DNA from: Micropterus salmoides
Lineage: Eukaryota; Chordata; Actinopteri; Centrarchiformes; Centrarchidae
Length of the DNA stretch: 64,000 nt
Assembly (NCBI RefSeq): GCF_014851395.1
Contig: NW_024040040.1
Coordinates: forward strand, 25,649,000 to 25,712,999
Direction of reading: 5' to 3'
How positions within the stretch are numbered: position 1 is the first letter of the stretch; the number at the start of each line of letters is the position of its first letter. The notes under the pieces were generated by a model that saw only the letters and a list, made by a program, of their open reading frames with translations, ran no database searches and was not told the DNA's origin. Position numbers and translations under genes: made by a program. Of this stretch, positions 45,629 to 56,773 are shown piece by piece.

Positions 45629-47439
45629 AATATATTTTTAACAACAGCCTAACTAAATGGCCAGTGGGCCAAACCCAAACCTTGATTGTCTTGTTCCTGT
45701 TGTCTTCTGTCTTACCACGTAGTACTGTCATATTTTTGAACACACAACTCCAGTGGTACTAAGGAATGGTCTGATAAAACAACAAGGAGTGCAATTGTCA
45801 ATCCTTGGAAGAGAATGACAGCATGCTGATATATTGACAGAGACAGGCAAATGGTTGTTGAATGGTTTAGATCACCACAGGCAGTGCTTCTGCAAATCTT
45901 ATTAGAGCTGCAACTCCACAAACAGACATACCGATCCAACCCTTTTCTATTAATTCCACTGCTGACGCTGTTGAAAATGATGATGACTTTCCTTTCCTTT
46001 AGGGAAAACAGAACTTCAGTGTCTGAACTGGTAGGGTTCTTCTTTTTACTCTTCAACGTAATTTTATGGAATTAACACTTGGACATATGGGGCAGGACAC
46101 GTAGCCTTATATGGTATTATAGGGGCATTAATGTTAATTCTCATGGACACACGCTCAGTTGCACACAGAAGGCATTCATCCCATTTAGAGGGGTCATTAC
46201 ACAGTTATCTGAAGTTAGATACATTTGCTTAATCTGACAGGACACACTTGTACGACATAAAGGAAGAAAAAGTTAAGATATGAAAAGGTTCTTTTCTCAC
46301 ATATGGATCTGATGCCATCTGAAACATTAAATTCCTTAAAAAAATATTGGGTAGTCTTGGCAGACATAGAGTAAACTGAGCCAGCAAATGCAGCCCCCTC
46401 CCCAATTAGGGCTATAAATATAAATTAATATATTATATTAATTTATAATTTATATTATAACTAAAATTGCTACCCCCTTAGGCTTTTCCTTGGAATGATA
46501 AACAATACACCTGACCGACTCATCTTTTCTGTAATTTTATTTGACCATTTGATTTTAAGTGCATCTCCAGGAGTTAAACAAAGTCAGTGTCTAGTTACTG
46601 GAGATGGTGGAGCACTTTGCTGTGTTTAGTTGGTTGGTTTAAACCTACAGATGCAGCTGCAAAACTTGAGTACTCCACCTAATTGTCGTGCCGATCTTGT
46701 TTGGGTCATACATCAAAAATATGGGGGGTGCATCCATGTACTAGGCGTGGACAGAATAGTAGATGAAGAGTAAGGTGACCAAGCTCAACGAGAGGACAAA
46801 TGGAACCATAACAATAATATTAAATATGACACATTTTAAGTCTGCAGATCTGAGGAAACTTTTAACAACGATTGTCGCAAATTCGCATCACACCTCTTCC
46901 TTTCAGACTGCAGCTGAGATAGCGTTTGTATTCCCCAAATGCCTGTTTGTGCATATTCGATACGTACCTGGGAACCTTTTGCAAGCACTGGTTTCTCATT
47001 TATGCCTGTTGTCGCTAATTTGCTTCATACCTACATCATACATGAATTTATATCTTTCTATGTTCTATAGAAAAATTAACAATTTCCACTTAATTTAACA
47101 TTAACCTGAAAGCAAATGAAAACAGAAAAAAAAAAATTTTTTTATTGTAAATAAATTCAGGCATCAAGGGGTTTATTCCAGCATTCACGAGTCCTCAAAG
47201 GTGTGTGAAGCACTGTGTGGCAGAGCGATCCACAGAGTAGCTGAGAACAGCAGTCCGAATTTGACACCAGGGCAGGCATGCAGCTGACGTTTCACTCCCC
47301 CAAACACAGCCCACTGCTTCGCAATGGAGGAGGTGTAATACAGCAGAGAAAATGTGCGAGATGCTTCACTTGCCCAGCACAGAATGTCATTATGGACATG
47401 AGTGAAGTGAACCCTGACAACAAAGGGGCAACTCTCCCT
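45629..47439. other. Stretch without recognised gene
   Basis: This contains an AT-rich inverted repeat near 46430-46460 (AAATTAATATA, one base, then its reverse complement) and an A-run followed by a T-run near 47129-47145. Open frames (for example 46763-47098) have no known domain. Confidence 0.4.
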
Positions 47440-47800
47440 CTCGCAGGGTTCTAGATTCTCTATCGAGAAGGGGTAGCTCGTCTAGGCTGAGAAATATTAT
47501 TTCTCCTGGCCCACCCCTCCAAATCTTCACGTCTGTCGGTCAGCACTTTCACCTGGGTTGTCAACGTGTTCACTGTGGACTCCAATCCACTTGTTTGGTT
47601 ACTGTGTTCTGCAAGTGTGTTCCAGCTTGATAATAGTGTGGTCGTGATTGTCGACTTCCTGTTGTAGGTGTCCAACCATGTTTTGCATCTCTTTTTCAAC
47701 CAAGTCAATCTCTCCACGACACCAACAATTCAATTTCACAAATATTTTGTGATTTCTCCGATAGTGCCTTCCCTCCATTTGTTTTTGTCAAGTCTAATTC
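47440..47800 (-). pseudogene. L1-type ORF1 coiled-coil fragment
   Basis: The minus strand reads LESTVNTLTTQVKVLTDR, then REDLEGWARRNNIS. The last part fits the ORF1 pattern ...VEDLENRSRRNNIRI, where a coiled coil joins the RNA-binding domain. Heptad-like Leu and Val spacing precedes it. The frame is open over 47460-47717 only; the RNA-binding part is missing. It may belong to the same lineage as the L1 fragment at 40-41 kb, but the two are not contiguous. Confidence 0.6.
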
Positions 47801-48649
47801 ACGCAGATTTACTGACATGGTAAACAAGAGAGATGGGGGGGGGGGCAATAGCAACACAGCCCTCAGACCGTTCACCTAATACAAACAATAGCATGCACAG
47901 TAAACAGTAACAACACACAGTGAGCAGTGAATAGTATGTGTGCACTTACCAACCTATCCAACAGTGGACCTCGACGTCGTTACACACACACACACTAAGA
48001 GGGGACTAAAAAGTGAACAGGGGACATTTTTTAGGTCCCCTGTTGGACAGGCTTTAAATCATGCTAAAATCAGGTCTAAAACCATCTGGTAAATTTTTTT
48101 AACTATTGTCAAGAGGGGACCTCTTGGTGTGTGAGTGTTTAAGTCCATACTCAGCAGTGCCTCTAGTGGATCAAGCAGAGATTTTAACGACTCATTCACA
48201 CACGTCGTTCTTAACACTACCCTATAGAGTGAATGGCTTGTAGCCCCAGGGAGTCTATGAGACTGTAGAGGGGCTATTATACAAGCTACTCAGTAAAGAA
48301 AGCTGTCTCTTGAAACACAATTTCTTAATTTCTTCTAACAAAATATACAGTTGAGCTGAGTTTTAGTGGTTGTCTTGTGTTTTAAGATCAACATTGTATT
48401 AAAATAAAGGGCTACACAGAGAGCAGGAGAGTAAAAAGGATTTAAATAGAAAAACAACCAGAGTTGAATTATAAACTAAATGATTAAAGGTAAGATACTT
48501 TCTATTCAGTTTTAATTCATTGTTAAAAAGTATTTCACATCAGACTTTGACTACAGCTTTAAACTTGTTCAGTCCTAAAATACTAAACTGACCCGTTTTC
48601 ACAACCACTGAATGTCAATACATTTTGTCTTCATATCTATGTTCTTAGT
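47801..48649. other. Stretch with short repeats, no gene
   Basis: CTAAGAGGGGAC at 47995 and GAGGGGACCTCTTGGTG near 48113 echo the repeat family of the first 2 kb. GGGGACATTTTTTAGGTCCCC at about 48021-48041 is an inverted repeat of arms GGGGAC and GTCCCC. A short CA run lies at 47983-47995. Confidence 0.45.
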
Positions 48650-49290
48650 CTACACTTACAGAAATGCATTTTATTTATTGATTTGCATTACAGAAAAAGG
48701 GACCACACTTGTACTGTGTGGAATGACAGGAGTCCACTGTTCACTGGTACATACTGATACAAGTTCCCTCTTAGATAGCATGGGGTGATATTCACACTCC
48801 AACAAAAGAAATGAATAAATAAGCAAAATTAATCATACTTATGAGAAGAAATAAACTTAACTAAATAAGTGTCTTTATTTGGTATAATCTGTTATTTTAA
48901 GAAAATATAAAGCATGAGTTTTAGTGAAATTCCTAAATTGTTTCAAGCTTCAGACTACTAAAATGATAGACTACCCAGTAGGCAGCAGAATGAGTATTTT
49001 AAAAGCACAAAAAAATTGAAAGTAAAAACAAAATGAATAAAAAGGTCAGCTGCAAGATCTCTTCATTTTTAATTAATGGATTTAATACTATTTATTATCA
49101 TACTTCTACTATACCTTTTGAAATGGTTCACTCTACGGTAAAGATACATGACGAGTGTTTGTATGTTGTCAAGGTCCACAGAGACATTAAGACACACTTT
49201 ACGAATAAAAAGAAATAAGCAAAATTAACAATTCTTAAGAGAAAATTATAATCTAAACCAAATATATAAGCTGTAGTGTTGTTTTTTAGA
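48650..49290 (-). repeat. Reverse-strand copies of the 0.3-2.3 kb repeat
   Basis: CAAGTTCCCTCTTAGATAGCATG at about 48762 is the reverse of the CATGCTATCTAAGAGGGAACTTG word of units A and B. Neighbouring blocks (ACAGTGGACTCCTGTCATT in reverse at about 48727, the GCAAATCAATAAATAAAATGC block in reverse at about 48670) keep the same order. A second partial copy covers about 49100-49280, with the AGATTATAATTTTCTCTTAAG block in reverse. Class unknown. Confidence 0.7.
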
Positions 49291-49772
49291 AAAGTGTCAC
49301 CAGCAATGTTCGCATTGTAGCTTTTTGAAATGTTGGCGAATAGAGAAGCATATTTGAGGGCTGTCAAATGGTGCAGCATCATAACAATGGAACTGAGAGT
49401 TTGCGTCAAGTGGAGAACACACAACCAGTGCTACATTAAGTTCACACTGATATTTAGCAGGTATTTATCTTTATAGGTTTTTACATCTAAATATTGTCAA
49501 CTTAAATGTTTCTTTAGCGTGTACAGTTTAAATGTGTGTTAGTGCTTTTAATAGCCATTGAAATAGTGATGAGTTACCTATAGCTCTTCTCAGAACCATC
49601 ACAACGTTGGATGGCTATTCATAACACAAGTTGTTCAACCACAAATAGAAAACAGCACAAAATATACAGAACTATGTTAAAGCAAACTTTATTGAATGTG
49701 CTTTTAAGCTAAGACACACACAAACTCCTAAACTGAAAGTTCCTCATGTGCCCACCCTCTTCTGTGTTCTTA
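49291..49772. other. Stretch without recognised feature
   Basis: AT-rich; nothing supported. Confidence 0.4.
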
Positions 49773-50534
49773 CACTGAACAAAATTATAAACGCAACACT
49801 TTTGTTTTTGCCCCCATTCATCGTGAGCTGAACTCAAAGATCTAAGACTTTCTCTATGTACACAAAAGGCCTATTTCTCTCAAATATTGTTCACAAAACT
49901 TTCAAAATCTGTGTTAGTGAGCACTTCTCCTTTGTCGAGGTAATCCATCCACCTCCCAAGTGTGGCATATCAAGATGCTGATCAGACAGCATGGGTATTG
50001 CACAGGTGTGCCTTAGACTGGCCACAGTAAAAGGCCACTCAAAAATGTGTGCAACACATCTCCTTTGTATAGAGTTGATCAGGTTGTTGATTGTGGCCTA
50101 TGGAATGTTGGTCCACTCTTCAATGGCTGTGCAAAGTTGCTGGGTATTAGCAGGACCTGGAACATGCTCACCCACACGACACCATACACACTGCCATCTG
50201 CTCTGCACAGTGAAAACTGGGATTCATCCATGAAGAGAACACCTCTCCAAAGTGCCAGACTCCATCGTATGTGAGCGTTTGCCCACTCAAGTCGGTTATG
50301 ATGGTGAACTGCAATCAGGTTGAGACCCCGAAGAGGTTGACGAGCATGCAGATGAGACTCCCTGAGATGGTTCCTGACAGTTTGTGCGTAGAAATTATTT
50401 GAGGATGCAAACCGATTTTTGCAGCAGCTGTCCGGGTGGCTGGTCTCAGATGATCTTGGTGGTGAAGATGCTGGATGTGGAGGTCCTGGGCTGTTGAGGG
50501 AATAGAGAATCGGTTTGTTATCAAACCCAGACAT
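49773..50534 (-). pseudogene. Tc1-like transposon fragment with broken transposase
   Basis: A TA then the terminal repeat CACTGAACAAAATTATAAACGC opens the element at 49773, an edge seen in many fish Tc1 elements. The coding strand is minus: QTVRNHLRESHLHARQP (second helix-turn-helix region), WANAHIRWSLALWRGVLFMDESQFSL (first catalytic Asp in MDES), then RADGSVYGVVWV. Immediately after, the sequence skips to the C-terminal end (about 50145-50040: LCTAIEEWTNIP-like, then ATINNLINSMQRRCVA-like, in another frame). The part with the second Asp and final acidic residue is therefore deleted. The far terminal repeat is absent beyond 50534. Confidence 0.8.
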
Positions 50535-51979
50535 TTGTTTTACAGTACTTTAATGCCACTGTTCTATAATCGTTGAGGACTTCTTTGGTACCATAACAAG
50601 GCATCTGAGTACTCTCAGAACCGGGCCCCTTCTTTGGAGTCAGTGAGGTGTCTTCAAAAATATTCCTGCAAGAATTCTCCTTGCTCAGTGTTTGTGGTGG
50701 TGATTTTTCCAAAACCTGATAGACAGATTACAAAGCTGAATAACTGAATTATCTGTCATCAAATTCCATGAACAACCAACACTATCTCAGCAGTTCTAAC
50801 ACTCGATGAGGATCTTATGCATTGTCACCCTAAGGGTTTGAATTTGTATCTACATTTATATAATACACATCAAAAATATGTACACTATGTATGATGGCAG
50901 TGGGTATTTCTTATTTTAATTGTTGCCTGCTTAGCTTGACTTACTTGCTGAGAGTTGTATGACAAGAATATTGTTCTCATATCTGAACACAAAATCAAGC
51001 TATGCCTTTAAACCATTTTCAGGTTGCACCTTACATGGCAACATATAACTATATATAGTGTATAATACTATGCACACACTTAACAATGCTCCATTTCCTT
51101 ATAATACATTAGCAACCAAATTAAAGTTGTAGTTAAATACAGTATTGAACAGAGAATCTTATGTTCTGATCTAATACCTTTCTCCTTGTAGATGAATCCT
51201 TTCTGAAATTTGGCTTTTTCTTTCTCAGATGCACTGAAGTTGCAAGACTTCTTTTTTAGGAAAAAGCCTTCTGGGTCTCATTTTCCTGTGAAATGTTTGA
51301 CAGTATATCATACATCATATGCTATCTTGACTTATAACGAGTTCATTTAAGATTATTGTTTATACAATGAGAAGCATGATAACTTGGGTGACTTTGTAAA
51401 ACAATATGAAGCTATCAGTACTTTTTCTGTGTACTTATGTGTATATAGGAATGTAAGGAATAAAATACAATAAAAGTAGAATCAGTTAACATTCTATGTA
51501 TTAGTATAAATAACATTCATACTATAAACACCCTATATACAATATACAAGTAACATTCTACATAGGTGTAAAAATATCTACACACTAAGCAATTAATATA
51601 CAAAAACAAACTATCTGTACAATCTGATACAGTCAGAATAGATGTTATACAATACTATATATATATATATATATATACATGTTTATATTTAAATTTGATA
51701 GTTTAGTTACAAACAGGCTTGATGAAAACATACAAGGGGGATTGGTAAAAATGTTCAACTTACCTCTCGCTTTGGTCTTGAGGATGGATAGATGAAAAAA
51801 ATTTCAAAAGAACAAAGAAAAAATGAAATATGTCTACATACTGTTAAGATAGACAAATGGATGACTGGTAAAGGAGTAGTAAGAATAGTACAGACATTTT
51901 AAGGTTGGTTTTTCACTTCCACAAGACTGCTATGCACCTTCTCTGAGGAGCATCACAATGACATGGCCTGTAAACAAAT
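50535..51979. other. Stretch without recognised gene
   Basis: AT-rich, with a (TA)n run at about 51656-51677 and several variants of TATACAATA and ACATTCTA near 51490-51560. No coding sequence or element edge identified. Confidence 0.4.
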
Positions 51980-52289
51980 CATAGTATTAGGGATAAGCGA
52001 GTACAGCATTATCTGTATCTGTGTTAACCATATGAATTATCTGTATCTGTACTCGGACTGGGCGGGGCCTAACCCAGAAGTGGGCGGGCTTTAACCAGTA
52101 TGTTATTTTAAGCATGCAATTGATATGGGGTGATCAGAAATTGTTATATTTATTGCTGATTAGAAAACTATTTACATGACAGCATCAGCATTGAGCTTCA
52201 GATCAATAGTTTTGATCACGATTACAAACAAACTATATACAGAACAGGTTTTGCAACAATGAATACAACACATGCGGTTGTGTGGTTCA

Positions 52290-53515
52290 CTTCTTACCGG
52301 GGTAGATCTCCATGGTAACTTATGCTGAAGGCTAACCTGCTCCGGAGCAGGTTATGTTCCAGAAAAGAGATTAACTCTGTGAAAAGGCCGCCTACTGACC
52401 AATCAGCTCTCTTGGAAAATGACATCACCATCTGTAGGAAATCCCACAGACTGTTTTAGCCAATAGGCTGCTTTATGTTTTCAGCGGTGATGTGGAGAAA
52501 CTCTTGACTATGGCGATCCTACACAGACTGATTAAAAGCCTTAGGCTAATGTTGCCTACAGGTTTTTACAGTACAGCAGGATCAGCCTACTTACTGCCTT
52601 TACATGTGTTTAATATTTTTTATTTGCTCTCAGTCCGTTTCACACACCCTGACGCAGCCGTTAAAATAAATGGATTTTATTTTTCTTATGAGGCTGAATG
52701 TTATGAGCAGTTTGGTAGGGATATTGAAATACTGAATTTTAATATGAACGTAGGCTATCTATTTAGGTTAGTATAGCTTTCTAAGGCCTACTATAGAGAC
52801 TGTAGTCATGTTCTGTCCCACCTTTTGCGATGTGGGTGCAAAAGGTGGGACGGTGAGTTTTCAGCAGCCTAAATGTTGAGATTCAGTCTTTCAAACATTA
52901 TTTGAGCACATTTTATGGCATGAATGGAGTTTTCATTTCATTGCTTTATGAAGTTAATTTAGAACAATGTTTGGAACACTTTTGAGTGTGTTAAAGAAAT
53001 TACTCATTTTTGAAGTGGCGACAAGTTTTTTTAAGTGAGGGAGAACGACCCGAGTCTTTTAATGTGGAGACGCCGACACACAGCCGAGCTGAAAGAATAA
53101 GGCTGATATTTTCATACAGCTCATGAGAACACTTTTTATCAACACATTATTATAGACTACCCCTGTTCATTTAGACATTCTCACTGTCAGCGACTTTCTG
53201 TCTCCCTGCATGTGTCAGAAGCGGGCGTGCTACTGTCGTATTTCTGAAGTGTTAAAGTTTAATCCTCGTTCGTAAAAAATATGACGCTCTGCTGGCAGTG
53301 GACCTGTTCATGTCTGTGATTGGTCATCTGCTGCTAACACTGCCTCTTTTATGTGAACGCGCTCCTAGCTGGATTGGGAAACCCTGGGTTGATTTACCAA
53401 GTTGATAACCAGCTTCGTGGTACCGCTTATCCCGATAGCGATTGTTAGGGTTAGTGAAGCCAGATAACGAAAACATATCCTGGGTATGTTGAACTCGCTT
53501 CGTGGTACAGGCCCC
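52290..53515. mobile_element. Nested DNA-transposon fragment ending in GTACAGGCCCC
   Basis: The right edge (to 53515) reads in reverse GGGGCCTGTACCACGAAGC, a frequent terminus of fish Harbinger/ISL2EU-like elements. The left part (CCGGGGTAGATCTCCATGG, CTGCTCCGGAGCAGG) resembles subterminal sequence of the same family, but the left terminus is missing. An open frame at 52492-52776 shows no domain. A perfect hairpin lies at 52815-52851. Confidence 0.55.
52815..52851. repeat. Perfect 14-bp hairpin
   Basis: GTCCCACCTTTTGC (52815-52828) is followed by a 9-base loop and the exact reverse complement (52838-52851). Confidence 0.95.
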
Positions 53516-53517
53516 AG

Positions 53518-53520
<3 letters not shown>

Positions 53521-53556
<36 letters not shown>
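53521..53556. repeat. (TG)n microsatellite
   Basis: Eighteen TG units, followed by a degenerate TG- and GA-rich tract to about 53610. It abuts the end of the nested DNA-transposon fragment. Confidence 0.95.
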
Positions 53557-53558
<2 letters not shown>

Positions 53559-54164
53559 TGAGTAAGAGAGAGACGGGGGGGAGTGTTTGTGTGTGTTTGT
53601 GTGTGTGTAACTTAATTTGTAATATTATTTTAAATAATTTATTTATACCACAACTACCTTTATTTTTTTTTTATGAAATACAGCAAGAAAGTGTCAGACA
53701 CTGCGTGAAGTAAAAAAACTGGTTAGAGCCAGCTGACGGTTTAAAAAAGAAAAAAAAATCTCCGACAGGCAGAGACGCAACGCGAGTCGCATTCTACCAA
53801 GCACCACGTCTGAACAAACCCCACGTTTACCAGAACTCTACTGGTTAATAAGTAAGTAGTACTACAAACCGAAGTAAAAAACAAACCTGAAGCTGAAGAA
53901 ACCCTAAACGTTAACGGAAAAGACCCGTGAACCTGAGTGACTGAGGGAGAGACAGAGAGAGAGCTGCTCTTCTCAGTGTTCTATGTGTGAGTGAGCAGAG
54001 CGGGATACAGCAACACAATAAATCTGTATGTGTGTAGGGCGCTGTGACTAGCCTATCACAGAACGCAGACACAGTCAATCCGATTATTCAATCCGAGCAC
54101 AGATATTGACTCGTATTACTTGTACTCGTTTCAGCCGAGTATCCGGCTCAAATCTACATAGTAT

Positions 54165-56440
54165 TTACAGTAAAAAAGCAACTGTGAATCCTGTCCAATC
54201 TCTTGCAATATATAACTTTATACTGTTGAAATTGATAAGACATATTGAAAGAGTGCAACACTGCATTTTCAATCATTGTCATCAAACCAACAACAACAAA
54301 ACACTTACAGAGTACACTGTTATATTGATAACATGACTAAACATTTGACTATCTTGTTCATAAACAATGACACAAGGACTTGATGGCACTGACATGTTCT
54401 ATGACATAAAAATTTGCTTTTGAGAGATAGACTAAGGATTTTGAGTAAGTTACGGGCTTTTGCAGGTAATCGACTGTGTTGTGCTGTTTGTTCAATATGT
54501 TTCGAGAAACGCACTTACGGTTTTGCAAATGTTAGGGATGATTCGAGAAATGTACTAAAACGAGTGAGAAAAACTGTAATAGCAGCATCAGAAGTACTTA
54601 ACAGTAGCGGGAGTAGGGCTATGAAATTATGGCAGCATCAGAAATAGCGGGAGCAGTCTAATAACAATAGGCTATGCAGGCAGTGTGGAAATTCGCTCTG
54701 ACAGAACACGATTTCCTGTTGCTTGGCCCATTTTGTCCAGACAGACATTTACCTGGAGTAGCCGTAAGTCCAAGCTGGGCCAACATGGCTCTATATTGGC
54801 TATCTTTTCTGTACTCTGGGGCGATCACAGCACCCGCCGTGATGCCTGGTCTGTTTGATTGAGTACATAAACATGCATATTAAGCAGTAGTAATATATCA
54901 GCATAGGAAATGCCCTGTTCAAAGTAAAATTCAATTAGCCGATCCACCCTGGGGCGTTGCGCTGGGAGCAGCCGAGTGGACACAGCTGTGGCTCAGAAGG
55001 AAGGAGTATTGCGACGGAACACAAAACTATTGCGACAGAACGCATAAGTAGTCCTCAAAAAAATTCTGGACCTGACCCATAGGGAGCTCCATAGTTACTG
55101 CTTGTATTTATATACTGTACATGTACAGTACATGATACTCAGTATACATATACTAAAATCTTACACTGTCATTATGGAGCTGTAATTTAAAGCGTTATTG
55201 ATCAATCACATGAACACATACTGTAGGATGTATTATTTCATTTTTTGGTCCACTAACATTTAGTTATACAATTTAATTCTTCATAGAATTCTATTTTAAT
55301 TATTCCCGGACATGCCCACTTCCCTGAGCTGATATTATATATTTTGGGAGCTAAGTTTGAGAACTGCAGCATAAATAAATCTGTAAAGTGGGGGGGTGTC
55401 TTTTTCATTAAAGTAAATTTAGTCTGATTAGACAAAGTGATGTGATCAGCATTCCACTGCCACACTGCATCCCTGACTTTCTTAATCAGGCTGCAGTGAT
55501 GTTGCCTCTTTTTGGTCATTAGGTGCTTGTAATCATCAGACTGAATGTGGCTCTGAAGGACACAGTGTGTTCTTTTGAAGTGTAACTAATGCATTCCTCT
55601 GCTCAGCCTGCCTTTAACATAGTGTGCACAACATCCAGCAACCCTGTCATGACTTCATTAATCCTAACTGGAGGAGTCACTAGTTAGTTTTGTGAAAGTG
55701 AACTAAAGCAGAGGACCAAGTCATGCTTAATGAAGTGAGACTTTCATCAATAGAAGCCTGCTACCTCCAAGCCTCCTCTATGAAATACCCCCCAGGTAGC
55801 TGCTCCTGACAGCTGCTCCCTTGTTTGAACATCAATTTCATTTTCAGCACTCCTTTGCCCCTTCCTCACAAAATCCCACAACAATTACGACACAGATAAA
55901 GTGTTGTAAGGGGGAATGCTGCTAATGAAATGTGGCCTTTAGGGCCACTCATGTACAGTTATGCGTCAATGCAGTGGAATTGCTTCAGGATAATAATGTG
56001 TTACCGACTTACCATCAACAGCCGCAGGAATTTGTAATAACCTTCATGTGAAACATTTAGCAGGGTTTGTTTATTCCAGTCTTTTCTTCTTTTGATTCTG
56101 ATAAGCATTCTTCATCGCTCTGAGGGGAAACCTTCTTTTCACCCCTGAAAGCTGTTAGGATTTTGTAATATTTCTCAAGGACACACACACAGGTATTGCT
56201 ACACATAGAACCAATCCTATTTTATGTTTTCTTTAAAAATGAATTGATTATCAGGCATCAAGATGTCTTGATAATCCTCCGAGATACTAAATGTTTCTGT
56301 TACACACTTCTCTAAATCAAACGCAGTGTCATTTCTTTGCCATTTCAAGGCACAACTCCCCAAAATACCACACCGATGAACCTGATTAGACATGACCATC
56401 AATTGTGAACACAATTAGGTTCTTAATTTTAAACACTGTC
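54165..56440. other. Gene-free stretch, partly repeat-poor
   Basis: 54390-54650 contains CGAGAAATGTACTAAAACGAG and similar words that may be non-coding parts of the IS630-like family. An 18-bp palindrome TACTGTACATGTACAGTA lies at 55113-55130. From about 55500 to 56210 the sequence is of balanced composition, without recognised repeats, and rich in TTAAT, ATTA and AGATAA words. This is the best candidate in the window for single-copy regulatory sequence, but nothing proves it. Confidence 0.4.
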
Positions 56441-56448
56441 TTTTTTAG

Positions 56449-56637
56449 AGAATAATGCACACGGATGTTGATGCCATACCACATGAATTTATATCCATAG
56501 ATGAAGCATTGTTTAACCACACAAAAATAAGAAGGAGAGGGAGAAACATTATTGGCCACAGAGCTATTTTGGATGTCCCGGGCTGGTGTGGTGGTACAGT
56601 TTTTTCTGAATGCTTAAGCACTAACAGTCATTCTTGA
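56449..56637 (+). pseudogene. IS630-like transposase exon fragment
   Basis: A 3' splice site (CTTTTTTAG ending at 56448) leads into AGAATAATG, exactly as at 19369. The ATG is at 56455. The frame reads EFISIDEALFNHTKIRRR then GRNIIGHRAILDVPGW, matching FVDEAGFNLAKGRRR and RNIIGHWATVDVPGQ of the 19-kb copy. The first catalytic Asp (IDEA) is kept. The frame ends at 56637, before the second Asp. Only the start of the exon is left. Confidence 0.8.
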
Positions 56638-56773
56638 AGCACTATTTCTAAAACCATTAAAACTTGTAGCCAAATCATTTACCAAGTGTGCCAAACTGAA
56701 TGCACATTCTCTGCTTTATACTCAGTTTGTAATTTTATAACACACTTCTATCAAAACTGTAAACATTACTATA

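Larger units (their letters stand above)
51988..54156. mobile_element. hAT-type element with CATAGTAT duplication
   Basis: The left edge TAGGGATAAGCGAGTAC mirrors a right edge that reads TAGATTTGAGCCGGATAC in reverse. CATAGTAT lies on both sides (51980-51987 and 54157-54164), an 8-bp duplication typical of hAT. Total length is 2,169 bp including a nested MITE (about 52290-53515) and a TG microsatellite. No transposase remains. The outer parts are rich in ATCTGTATCTG and GTACTCG words. Confidence 0.75.

Noticed and set aside
52492..52776. 94-codon plus-strand frame
   Set aside because: Lies within a non-coding MITE fragment and has no recognisable domain.
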